Assembly (NCBI GenBank): GCA_030682405.1
Contig: JAUXOF010000046.1
Coordinates: 1-33,648, forward strand
Reading direction: 5' to 3'
DNA: 33,648 nucleotides
From: Thermodesulfovibrionales bacterium
GTDB lineage: Bacteria; Nitrospirota; Thermodesulfovibrionia; Thermodesulfovibrionales; JdFR-86
A model generated the notes under the pieces. It had not been told where the DNA came from and made no database searches. It saw nothing but the letters and a program-made list of their open reading frames with translations. Below, piece by piece: positions 14,788 to 22,737 of the stretch (position 1 is the stretch's first letter; each line of letters begins with the position of its first letter). The position numbers were made by a program, and so were the translations under genes.

Positions 14788-17088
14788 TTACTCTTCCTTT
14801 AGCGCGGCTATGTGATACATGCCTGCTGCAACTTCCGAGATGCCGGTAAGCCCGCTGAAGCGATGGGGCACCGGCTTTTCCGGGCGCTGCTTGAGGTTCC
14901 AGCCCCATACCCAGAGCGTGCCGTCGGATTTAAGCGCGGCAGTCTGGTTCATGCCGGCAGCGATGCCCTTTGCGTCCGAAATCTCGGCTATCTTCGTCGG
15001 GATGCTCTTTGCAACAGTGGTGCCGTCGCCCAACTGCCCGTAGTCGTTAAATCCCCATGTCCAGACCGTGCCGTCTTTTTTGACCGCTGCGGTATGGCCT
15101 CCGCCTGCGGCTATGGCGCTGACGCCTTTGACCCCTTTTACCTCGGTAGGCATATACCTGTCGGGCTGGATTGTGCCGTTTCCTATCTGGCCGTAGTCGT
15201 TCCATCCCCATGCCCAGACAGAGCCGTCTTTCTTGAGCGCCACTGAGTGGTGCTGGCCTGCCGTGACTGTCACGACATCGCTTATGTCAGTGACCTTAAC
15301 AGGCCTGAGGCTGTCGTCCGTAGAGCCGTCGCCCAACTGGCCCTTAAGGTTCCATCCCCATGCCCAGACAGAGCCGTCTTTCTTGACGGCCAATGTGTGA
15401 TACCAGCCTACCGCAATGGCGGCCACATCGGTAAGCCCCCTTACCTGAACAGGGACACGGCTGTCGCTGAGGGTGCCGCTTCCCAACTGCCCGTAGTAGT
15501 TTCTCCCCCATGTCCAGACCGTGCCGTCTTTTTTGAGGGCTGCGGAGTGCGACCAGCCTGCCGCAATGGCGACCACGTCGGTAATCCCCTTTACCTGAAC
15601 AGGCGCCATGCTGTCCTTGAGGTTGCCGTTTCCCAACTGGCCCTTGAGATTTCTCCCCCATGCCCAGACAGTGCCGTCCGATTTAAGGGCAAGTGTATGT
15701 TCCCCGCCCGCGGCAATGCGGACGGCGTGAGTAAGCCCGCTTACCTGAACGAGGTCGTTTCTGCTCATTGTGGAGCCGTCTCCCAACTGGCCGTAGTCGT
15801 TCAATCCGCCTGCCCAGACCGTCCCTTTTTCGCCCACAGTCTTTACGGTGACGCAGGACTGCTGGCTCTTGCCGGATTCGTTGCCTGAGGCATCAAAGGC
15901 GCTGACCCTATAGCAGATGGCTATGTTGAGGTTTGACTCCTCTGTTGACATGGATGTAGCAGTCACGGATTTGTGATAAGAGTCGTTTCGGTAAACCTTG
16001 TACCCCTCGACCCCGACATTATCCGTGGAGCCTATCCATGACATTTCCACGCGCGTGGGCGTGGCAGCCATGGCGGTAAGCCCTGCCGGAACGCCCGGCG
16101 GCTCCGTATCCCGTGTGGTTAAGGTTCTGGCGCATGCCTCGTTGCTCATGCCGGACTCGTTTCCAACGGCGTCAAAGGCCGTTACCGTGTAACAGTATCT
16201 GGTGTCCGGGGTCAGGCGTGAATGCGCCTCGGATACGGCCCTCGCCGTCTTAAGCAGTGCGCCCCTGTGATAGACGTTGTACCCGGTCACTTCCTTGTCG
16301 TCGGTTGAAGGGTTCCATGCGAGCTTTATCTCCGCGGCTGAAACGGCCTCTGCCTTGAGCCCGGTTGGTACGGTAGGGGAACTGTCCGCTGCCGCCGGCG
16401 TTGTTGCGCAGGCCTCGTTGCTCGGCGCGGATTCTGTTTCGGATTTATCTACGGCTGTAACGGTGTAGCAATAGGTTGTCCCCGGAGAAAGCCCTCTTGA
16501 GGTTGCGGAGGCGCCCTTTACAGAGGTCAGCATACTGCCTGCTTTGTAGACCTTGTATTCGGCTATCCCGAGTTCCGACTTCGATGCGGTCCATGTCAGC
16601 TCTATCTGTGTCTGCGCGACGGCCTTTGCCTTAAGCCATGGGGCTGTGGGCGGAGCCGGCTTTTTGGCGATTACCACAGGTGCGGGCGGAGGCGGGGGAG
16701 GCGGGCGAGGCGCGGCCCTTTTTGTGCAGACCTCCTCGCTTTTCCCGGACTCGTTCCCCGCAGCATCCAAGGCGCTTACTGTAAAGCAGTATGTGCCGGA
16801 CGGGGTTAAGCCGCTGTAGTATGCGGACGGTTGGGTTACGGACTCAAGCATGGCCTTGCCCTGATAGACCCTGTATTCGACCACTACAGTGTTGTCTCTT
16901 GAGGGAGACCATGCAAGCTTCAGTTCAAATGGGGAGACCGTGTTAATCGCAAGACCCGCAGGCACGCTCGGAGGCTGGGTGTCTTCCGCTTCTTTCCTTT
17001 CGCACCTGCTCAACAGGAAAAAAACCAAACCAACCGCAAGTGCGAGTAATAAAAGTATAATAAGGATTAAACGTTTTCTGTCTTTCAC
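14788..17088 (-). CDS. membrane-anchored FN3 and RCC1-repeat surface protein
   Basis: This 766-aa protein has a basic N-terminus and one hydrophobic helix (7-26). Four fibronectin type III domains follow (about 38-122, 146-230, 238-322, 328-416), with a proline-rich hinge at 127-150 between the first two. Seven RCC1-type repeats (about 422-766) carry signatures such as WAWGWNLKGQLGDG and IAAGGGHTAAVKKDGT. Seven RCC1 blades are the number needed for a closed beta-propeller; the last lacks the GQLG signature. Each FN3 domain carries a YCxTV-like strand and a C-terminal cysteine, so one disulfide per domain is possible. C29 follows SR and is not a lipobox. The start codon is GTG. Probably an adhesion or protein-binding factor outside the inner membrane; partner unknown. 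Confidence 0.88.
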   Translation of the reverse strand: MKDRKRLILIILLLLALAVGLVFFLLSRCERKEAEDTQPPSVPAGLAINTVSPFELKLAWSPSRDNTVVVEYRVYQGKAMLESVTQPSAYYSGLTPSGTYCFTVSALDAAGNESGKSEEVCTKRAAPRPPPPPPPAPVVIAKKPAPPTAPWLKAKAVAQTQIELTWTASKSELGIAEYKVYKAGSMLTSVKGASATSRGLSPGTTYCYTVTAVDKSETESAPSNEACATTPAAADSSPTVPTGLKAEAVSAAEIKLAWNPSTDDKEVTGYNVYHRGALLKTARAVSEAHSRLTPDTRYCYTVTAFDAVGNESGMSNEACARTLTTRDTEPPGVPAGLTAMAATPTRVEMSWIGSTDNVGVEGYKVYRNDSYHKSVTATSMSTEESNLNIAICYRVSAFDASGNESGKSQQSCVTVKTVGEKGTVWAGGLNDYGQLGDGSTMSRNDLVQVSGLTHAVRIAAGGEHTLALKSDGTVWAWGRNLKGQLGNGNLKDSMAPVQVKGITDVVAIAAGWSHSAALKKDGTVWTWGRNYYGQLGSGTLSDSRVPVQVRGLTDVAAIAVGWYHTLAVKKDGSVWAWGWNLKGQLGDGSTDDSLRPVKVTDISDVVTVTAGQHHSVALKKDGSVWAWGWNDYGQIGNGTIQPDRYMPTEVKGVKGVSAIAAGGGHTAAVKKDGTVWTWGFNDYGQLGDGTTVAKSIPTKIAEISDAKGIAAGMNQTAALKSDGTLWVWGWNLKQRPEKPVPHRFSGLTGISEVAAGMYHIAALKEE

Positions 17089-17167
17089 GCCCTATTAAAG
17101 TATCAAAGCGTTTCCTGATTTGTCAAGGATGGACAAGGCTTTCCAACAGGAAAAAACCATGGGAATT

Positions 17168-17176
17168 TGATAAACT
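17168..17176 (+). promoter_or_regulatory. extended -10 box (TGATAAACT) 5 nt before nagZ
   Basis: TGATAAACT fits TGn plus a TATAAT-like hexamer (4 of 6) and is followed by TTCCC and the ATG at 17182. There is no purine-rich ribosome-binding site, so a leaderless mRNA is suggested. The divergent RCC1 gene starts 94 nt away. Confidence 0.35.
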
Positions 17177-17181
17177 TTCCC

Positions 17182-18636
17182 ATGCCTAAGAACATAACCG
17201 AAAGGCTCTACCAGCTTATAGTAAGCAGGCTTGACGGGGAGGAAATCCCCAAAGGCCCTTACCGCCGAAGGATATTGAGGCTCGTTGAGGCGGGGGTTGG
17301 AGGCTTCATAGTGTTCGGGGGCATGGCTGATGCGGTCGGGCCGTTCATAGAAGAGATTCAAGCCGCCTCTCCCTCGCCCCTTTTCATAGCCTCGGACATT
17401 GAGCGCGGGGTGGGGCAGCAGATAAAGGGCTTCACCGAGTTTCCGCCCCAGATGGCTCAGGCAGCGGCAATAGACAGAAACAGGCCCGAAGATGTCCGTT
17501 TGCTGAGAAGCGCGATAGCCGCAATAGCGGATGAGGCCTCGTGCGCGGGCATAAACATGCCTCTCATACCGGTTCTGGACGTCAACCGCAACCCCGATAA
17601 CCCGATTATATGCACGAGGGCGTTTTCAGACGACTGTGAGACAGTACCATGGTTCGGGGCGGAGTATATAGCAGCCCTTGAATCATCCGGGCTTATAAGC
17701 TCTGCCAAGCATTTCCCCGGGCACGGCGACACATCCACGGATTCCCACATGGCCCTTCCAGTCATAGGGAAGTCTTACGATGAACTGATGAGGGAAGACA
17801 TAGCCCCGTTTAAAGAGGCGATAGGCAAAGGGGTCGGCTCAATCATGGCAGGGCATCTTTTAGTCCCGGCCCTTTCAGACAAGCCTGCGAGCATGTCCGA
17901 AAGGATAATCACCGGCTTGCTGAGGGGCGAGCTCGGCTTCGGCGGCCTCGTGCTTACCGATGCCCTGAACATGGATGCCCTGAAGGGCTTTGGGAATGTC
18001 CCCGCAGGGTGCCTGAACGCCGGAGCGGACATACTCCTTCATCCCTCAGACCCTGATGAAACCGTCAGGGAACTCCTCTTTGCACTCAAATCCGGCATCG
18101 TTAAGGAAAGCCGGATTGACGAGGCACTAAGCCGCATCGCAAGGGCAAAGGAGAAAATCCGCCTGAGGAGGCGGATTGAGCCGGACCTTCAGGCAAACAG
18201 GCGGCTCTCATCCGGGATTACAGAGAGGTCCATAACCCTCGTTAAGCATACGCGCGGTGTACTTCCGCTTTCAGGAAAGGTTTCCGTAGTCTTGGCCGGA
18301 GACAGAGGCATTTATGAGAAGTCCCGGTTTAAGAGCTATTTCAGGGATGCGCGCAATCCTGAGACAACCGTATTTGCGATATTCACGGCTGTATCCGCAT
18401 GGAAAGGCAACTCAGGCATAAGCGATGTGGAAAGGCAGAGGGTTTCAGCCCTCATAAGGAAGTCCCCTATGTCCGTGGTCGTGTCTTTCGGAAGTCCATA
18501 TGTCCTGCGCTGTTTTAATGAAGCTGATATACTGATAGCGGCCTACGGGCCTGACGACGAGGCCCAACGCGCCGTTATAGAGCGTTTGAAGGGCGATGCC
18601 CCATTTAAGGGCAGGCTTCCTGTTAAAATAAGCTGA
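17182..18636 (+). CDS. nagZ: glycoside hydrolase family 3 beta-N-acetylhexosaminidase (NagZ-like)
   Basis: This 484-aa enzyme has the NagZ layout: GGFIVFGG, ASDIERGVGQQ, and DVNRNPDNPIICTRAF. The catalytic histidine loop KHFPGHGDTSTDSH is at about 176-189 and the nucleophile Asp at about 260 in LVLTDALNMD. NagZ removes GlcNAc from anhydro-muropeptides during cell-wall recycling. E. coli NagZ is about 340 aa; the extra 140 residues here form a C-terminal GH3-type domain seen in longer members. There is no signal peptide, so it is cytoplasmic. The ATG at 17182 is preferred to a TTG at 17167. The symporter gene follows after one base, giving a nagZ-symporter-nagA-protease unit. Confidence 0.9.
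   Translation: MPKNITERLYQLIVSRLDGEEIPKGPYRRRILRLVEAGVGGFIVFGGMADAVGPFIEEIQAASPSPLFIASDIERGVGQQIKGFTEFPPQMAQAAAIDRNRPEDVRLLRSAIAAIADEASCAGINMPLIPVLDVNRNPDNPIICTRAFSDDCETVPWFGAEYIAALESSGLISSAKHFPGHGDTSTDSHMALPVIGKSYDELMREDIAPFKEAIGKGVGSIMAGHLLVPALSDKPASMSERIITGLLRGELGFGGLVLTDALNMDALKGFGNVPAGCLNAGADILLHPSDPDETVRELLFALKSGIVKESRIDEALSRIARAKEKIRLRRRIEPDLQANRRLSSGITERSITLVKHTRGVLPLSGKVSVVLAGDRGIYEKSRFKSYFRDARNPETTVFAIFTAVSAWKGNSGISDVERQRVSALIRKSPMSVVVSFGSPYVLRCFNEADILIAAYGPDDEAQRAVIERLKGDAPFKGRLPVKIS
18621..18629 (+). promoter_or_regulatory. internal promoter-like box (TGTTAAAAT) at nagZ 3' end
   Basis: TGTTAAAAT lies inside the last codons of nagZ, 8 nt before the symporter ATG at 18638. It is the third copy of this nonamer in front of a gene start. 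It could allow symporter, deacetylase and protease to be expressed apart from nagZ. Confidence 0.3.
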
Positions 18637-18637
18637 G

Positions 18638-20347
18638 ATGAAACTCACACTTTTAGATTGGACGATAGTTGCCTCTTACATGGCGGGTTCCCTTGCCTTA
18701 GGCCTGTACTATACGAAGAAGGCGTCCTCAAGCACGGACGAGTTTTTTCTCTCAGGGAAGAACCTTCCGTGGTGGCTTACCGGCACATCCATGGCGGCAA
18801 CCGCATTCGCCTCTGACACCCCGCTTTATGTGACCGGGCTTGTCCGCTCACAGGGCATATACGAGAACTGGCAGTGGTGGTGCTTTCTCATAGGCGGGAT
18901 GCTCTCCGTGGCCTTGTTTGCGAGGCTCTGGAAATCGGCCGGCGTGATGACCGATGTGGAGCTTACCGAGATGAGATATTCGGGCAGGGCGGCCTCTGCG
19001 CTCAGGGGCGTTAAGGCGGTCTATTTTTCCCTCTTCATCCACACCATCATAAAGGCGCAGGTCATACTTGCAATGGCCAAGATACTGGACGTCTCATTGG
19101 GCTGGAGCAAATGGGAGGCAATAATCATCTCAAGCGGGGTAACGATATTTTATTCCATGATGTCCGGCTACTGGGGTGTTGTGGTGACGGACTTTTTCCA
19201 GTTCATAATAGCGATGATAGGCGCTGTGCTGATAGCCTATTACGCCGTGGACAAGGCCGGCGGCCTTGGAGGGCTTACGGAAAAAATAACATCCGTCCAC
19301 GGAGAGGGCCAGCGCTATACGGACTTCTTCCCCCCGCTTGACGGAGGAATCCTAAGCCTGCCGGTTCTCACTTTCATAGCCTACATGGGCATGAACTGGT
19401 GGTCAAAGTACTCCTCGGACGGCGGCGGGGTCATGGTTCAGAGGATGGTCTCGTCAAAAAGCGAAAACCACGCCATCGGCGCGACATTCTATTTCAACAT
19501 AGTCACTTATGCCGTGAGGTCATGGCCGTGGATACTTGCAGCAGCCGCCTCCCTTGTCATTTACCCTTCGGTCAAAGACCACGAATCAGTATACCCCATG
19601 ATGATGGTAGACCTCCTGCCGAATGGCATGAGGGGCCTCATGCTCGCCTCCTTTTTTGCCGCATTCATGTCAACCCTGAGCACATACCTGAACCTCTCGT
19701 CGGCTTATTTCATAAACGACTTCTATAGGAGGTTTCTGAAGAGAGACGGGACGGAAAGGCATTATATCGCGGTGACGAGGGTCTCCATGCTCGCGCTCAG
19801 CATGGTAACCGCGGTTGCGACATACTATGCCACATCCATAGTGGAGGTCTTTAAATTCCTCATAGCCTTCGGAAGCGGCACAGGGCTTGTCTACCTTGCG
19901 CGCTGGTTCTGGTGGAGGGTCAACGCATGGAGCGAGATATCCGCAATGGCCGCATCCACGGTCATCTCATCCTACCTGTATATGGCGCATCCTTCGCTGT
20001 TTTTTTATCAGAAGCTGTCCCTCATAATAGTCTTTTCAACGATAATATGGGTGGCCATGACGTTTCTTACCATGCCTGTAAATGAGGAGCGCCTGATTGA
20101 GTTTTACAGGCGCTCGGGCGTCGGCGGGCCGGGATGGAGGGCTGTTGAGAAAAAATCAGGAGAGTCGCGGCTGAGGGACTCCGGTCTCGGCATGGCTATG
20201 AAAAACTGGCTCTGGGGCACTGTGTTTATCTACGCCATTACGCTCGGTGCGGGAATGCTCCTTTTCGAGAGGGCTGCCGAGGGCGGCATCTGTCTATCTG
20301 TGGCCGCCGTATCCGGAGTATTCGTGTATAAGGGGTTCATGAAGTGA
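18638..20347 (+). CDS. sodium:solute symporter (SSS/SGLT family)
   Basis: This 569-aa integral membrane protein has about 13 hydrophobic helices. The family N-terminus is LDWTIVASYMAGSLALGLYY, followed by STDEFFLSGKNLPWW, the unwound first-helix region, and FFAAFMSTLSTYLNLSSAYF in the sodium-site helix. Members import sugars, amino acids or similar solutes with Na+. Sitting between nagZ and a NagA-like deacetylase, it most plausibly imports an amino sugar or muropeptide product, but the substrate cannot be read from sequence. Its stop overlaps the next gene's GTG (GTGA). No ribosome-binding site is visible; an extended -10-like box precedes it. Confidence 0.9.
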   Translation: MKLTLLDWTIVASYMAGSLALGLYYTKKASSSTDEFFLSGKNLPWWLTGTSMAATAFASDTPLYVTGLVRSQGIYENWQWWCFLIGGMLSVALFARLWKSAGVMTDVELTEMRYSGRAASALRGVKAVYFSLFIHTIIKAQVILAMAKILDVSLGWSKWEAIIISSGVTIFYSMMSGYWGVVVTDFFQFIIAMIGAVLIAYYAVDKAGGLGGLTEKITSVHGEGQRYTDFFPPLDGGILSLPVLTFIAYMGMNWWSKYSSDGGGVMVQRMVSSKSENHAIGATFYFNIVTYAVRSWPWILAAAASLVIYPSVKDHESVYPMMMVDLLPNGMRGLMLASFFAAFMSTLSTYLNLSSAYFINDFYRRFLKRDGTERHYIAVTRVSMLALSMVTAVATYYATSIVEVFKFLIAFGSGTGLVYLARWFWWRVNAWSEISAMAASTVISSYLYMAHPSLFFYQKLSLIIVFSTIIWVAMTFLTMPVNEERLIEFYRRSGVGGPGWRAVEKKSGESRLRDSGLGMAMKNWLWGTVFIYAITLGAGMLLFERAAEGGICLSVAAVSGVFVYKGFMK

Positions 20348-21198
20348 GGCTGATAGACATCCATACCCACGGCCTTGCGGGTGCGGACACGCGCACGGAA
20401 GACCCGGAAGACATAATCAGGATGGCGCTGGCCCACGGCTCTTCAGGCGTATCCGGCATAGTCCCTGCCATATATCCGGGAGCTGCGGCGGCAATGAGGA
20501 AAAACATGTCCGCTGTCAGGGAGGCGATGGAAAAACAGCAAGGCGCCGGGCCGGCGCAAATAATCGGGGTTCATCTTGAAGGGCCGTTTCTTAACCCCCT
20601 CAGGTGCGGGGCGTTGGACAAGGGCTCGTTCCTTAAGCCCACTGAATACAATCTCAAATCCCTTGTCGAGGGGTTTGAGGACATGATAAGGATAATAACC
20701 TTGGCGCCTGAGATTGACGGGGCGCAAGGGCTTATCAGGAGGATACGGGATATGGGCATTGCCGTAAGCATGGGCCACTCCGATGCGACATATGAGGAGG
20801 CGGAGGCGGGTTTTAAGGCCGGCGCAACCGGGATAACCCACATATTCAATGCGATGTCCGGGTTTCGGCACAGGCAACCGGGGCTTGCCGCTTTCGGACT
20901 GCTGAACAGGGAAGTCTATATAGAGGTCATATGCGACCCTTTTCACCTTCACCCAAAAACGATTGAGCTTATATTCAGAACAAAGAACCCTGAAAGGATA
21001 ATCATAATCTCGGATTCAATAAAAGGCACGCGCCCCGGCGAAAGGGGCACAACCCCGGTTGCCGACGGCTCAGGCAGGCTTTTGGGCGGCTCGATGACGA
21101 TTGCGGAATCGTCTAAAAGGCTTATGGACATGGGGCTTGCCGAAGATGTTATAATGCGGTGCATCAGCGAAAACCCGGAGGGGTATTTATTATCATGA
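20344..21198 (+). CDS. nagA: short N-acetylglucosamine-6-phosphate deacetylase (NagA-like)
   Basis: This 284-aa amidohydrolase has the metal and catalytic residues of NagA: H7-x-H9 in IDIHTHG, E79 in HLEGPF, H145 in MGHSDATY, H166 in THIFNAM, H201 in the CDPFHLHP segment, and catalytic D224 in IISDSIKG. It should remove acetate from GlcNAc-6-P. Typical NagA has about 380 residues; this one begins right at the HxH strand and lacks the small N-terminal beta-sandwich half. The GTG start overlaps the symporter stop by 4 nt, and no upstream in-frame extension is needed. Since all active-site residues remain, it is probably active, though a different N-acetyl sugar is possible. It overlaps the next gene by 4 nt. 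Confidence 0.85.
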   Translation: MRLIDIHTHGLAGADTRTEDPEDIIRMALAHGSSGVSGIVPAIYPGAAAAMRKNMSAVREAMEKQQGAGPAQIIGVHLEGPFLNPLRCGALDKGSFLKPTEYNLKSLVEGFEDMIRIITLAPEIDGAQGLIRRIRDMGIAVSMGHSDATYEEAEAGFKAGATGITHIFNAMSGFRHRQPGLAAFGLLNREVYIEVICDPFHLHPKTIELIFRTKNPERIIIISDSIKGTRPGERGTTPVADGSGRLLGGSMTIAESSKRLMDMGLAEDVIMRCISENPEGYLLS

Positions 21199-22643
21199 AG
21201 ATGAAAATCCCAAGGCTTTCCTTCATACTGCTTTTTGCCGTTTTTCTTTCCGCCCTGCCGGGCTGCGCCGGCAACCCTGCACCCCAAGACAAGGAACTGA
21301 TGTTCCTAAGCGAGGAGCAGGAGGTGGATATAGGCAAGGAGCTTTATCGCAACGCGATATGGGCTGTGGAGGGAGGCGGGGGAGAGTACAGGGACGAGGG
21401 GCTGAAGGCGTATCTGAAGGATATTGTGCTCAGGGTTCAGCGCATTTCGGAGAGGCCCGGCCTTTCGTTTGATGTCGCCGTTCAAAACACCTCGCTGCCC
21501 AACGCATGGGCAATCCCCGGGTATGTAGTGATTACAAGGGGGCTTTTGGCAGCCCTTGACAGCGAGGCGGAGTTCGTCTTTATCGTGGGCCACGAGATGG
21601 CCCATGTCTCGGCAAACCACTCCGCACGGCAGATGACCTACGGGATGCTCCAGCAGATACGGTTTGCAGCCGCGGAAACCGGCGCATGGGATGAAGGCTA
21701 TTCAGCAGCCGCCCTGAGCGCAGGGGCAGTCGGGGGTGCGACCGCGCTTTTGAAATATACAAAGCAGCAGGAGCTTGAGGCGGATGGCATGGCAATATCG
21801 TACATGAGGCATCTCGGGTACGACACTGCCGGAGCGGTGAGCGCTTGCAGAAAATTCGAGGCCGCGCGCCGCGATTACATTGAATCCTCAGCCGCTGACG
21901 ATGAAAAGGCTTCCATTGAAACCCTGTTTGCCGCGCACCCGAGGGCGTCTGCGGGGACTGGTGAGATAGAGCGCATGATACAGGAGAGGGGGCCTTACAA
22001 GCTTACGGCAGACGCGGCCGAAGGTGAGAGGTTTAAGGAGATGCTCTTGGAATTAAGGGCCGTAAACAGCATATATGCCGGATATTACGACAGGGCAGTG
22101 AGGGCAGCCGGAAAGGACCTCAGAGAGGCCGAGGCGTTGGCCCTCGATGCCGCGGACAAGGACAAGGGGCAGCCGGCCTTTTTGAGCCTCATGGGCTTTA
22201 TGATGCTCAAAAAAAAGGACTATGAGGGTGCGGAAAGGCATTTCACCTCCGCATTGAAACTTAATGCCGATTACCAGCCGGCGCTGAAGGGCATAGGCAC
22301 TTTGCACTATTTAAAGGGCAGCTACCTCGATGCGCTGGTCTTTCTTCATCGGGCATTCTCCGTCTTCCCCGAGGACATGAACACAAGCTATTTCTTGGGG
22401 ATGAGCCTTTACAAGGGAAAGATTTGCAGCAGGGCCGTACAGTACTTAAACCCGTTTGCCGAGGCATATCCTATGCACACGGAAATACACGGCGTGCTCG
22501 GTGTATGCTATGAGAATCTCAAGGACACAAGCGCTGCCTACGATGAGTATCTCCTGCAGCTTAAGGTCTCGCCCGGCGGCGAAATGGGCAAGCATGCCGC
22601 CTCCCGCGCCGCCGCGCTGCGGGAAAAATTAATAAGGCACTGA
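21195..22643 (+). CDS. M48 metalloprotease lipoprotein with C-terminal TPRs (BepA/LoiP-like)
   Basis: This 482-aa protein starts with a lipoprotein signal peptide ending in the lipobox LPGC (21-24). The Ste24/M48 zinc-protease domain carries HEMAH (133-137, HExxH) and a downstream glutamate in QELEADGMAI. The C-terminal half holds TPR-like helices (AFLSLMGFMMLKKKDYEGAE, ALKGIGTLHYLKGSYLDAL). The layout matches periplasmic outer-membrane quality-control proteases such as BepA. The ATG at 21195 overlaps the nagA stop (ATGA). An upstream in-frame Met at 21159 would bury the signal peptide and is rejected. It is the last gene of the recycling operon and the link to cell-envelope maintenance is positional. 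Confidence 0.92.
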   Translation: MKMKIPRLSFILLFAVFLSALPGCAGNPAPQDKELMFLSEEQEVDIGKELYRNAIWAVEGGGGEYRDEGLKAYLKDIVLRVQRISERPGLSFDVAVQNTSLPNAWAIPGYVVITRGLLAALDSEAEFVFIVGHEMAHVSANHSARQMTYGMLQQIRFAAAETGAWDEGYSAAALSAGAVGGATALLKYTKQQELEADGMAISYMRHLGYDTAGAVSACRKFEAARRDYIESSAADDEKASIETLFAAHPRASAGTGEIERMIQERGPYKLTADAAEGERFKEMLLELRAVNSIYAGYYDRAVRAAGKDLREAEALALDAADKDKGQPAFLSLMGFMMLKKKDYEGAERHFTSALKLNADYQPALKGIGTLHYLKGSYLDALVFLHRAFSVFPEDMNTSYFLGMSLYKGKICSRAVQYLNPFAEAYPMHTEIHGVLGVCYENLKDTSAAYDEYLLQLKVSPGGEMGKHAASRAAALREKLIRH

Positions 22644-22722
22644 AGAACACTCCGGTTTCTCCCCTCTCCCTAAGGCCTCAAGGAACTTTTGCAAGTCATG
22701 GTCTTTTTAAATCCGCCCCATT

Positions 22723-22731
22723 TGCTATAAT
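22723..22731 (+). promoter_or_regulatory. extended -10 (TGCTATAAT) 6 nt before diguanylate cyclase ATG
   Basis: A perfect TGn-TATAAT is followed by TCCATC and the ATG at 22738. The usual start point 6-7 nt downstream falls on the ATG itself, and no Shine-Dalgarno is present. This is the clearest leaderless promoter candidate in the window. Confidence 0.6.
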
Positions 22732-22737
22732 TCCATC

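Noticed and set aside
14788-15840. Tandem DNA repeats read as a CRISPR or satellite array
   Set aside because: The units of about 150 nt are in frame, translate to RCC1 blades, and have no spacers.
15247-15888. 213-codon plus-strand ORF with repeated cysteines and CPDRAVF units
   Set aside because: It is the antisense shadow of the RCC1 repeats; its repeat structure only mirrors the real gene on the minus strand.
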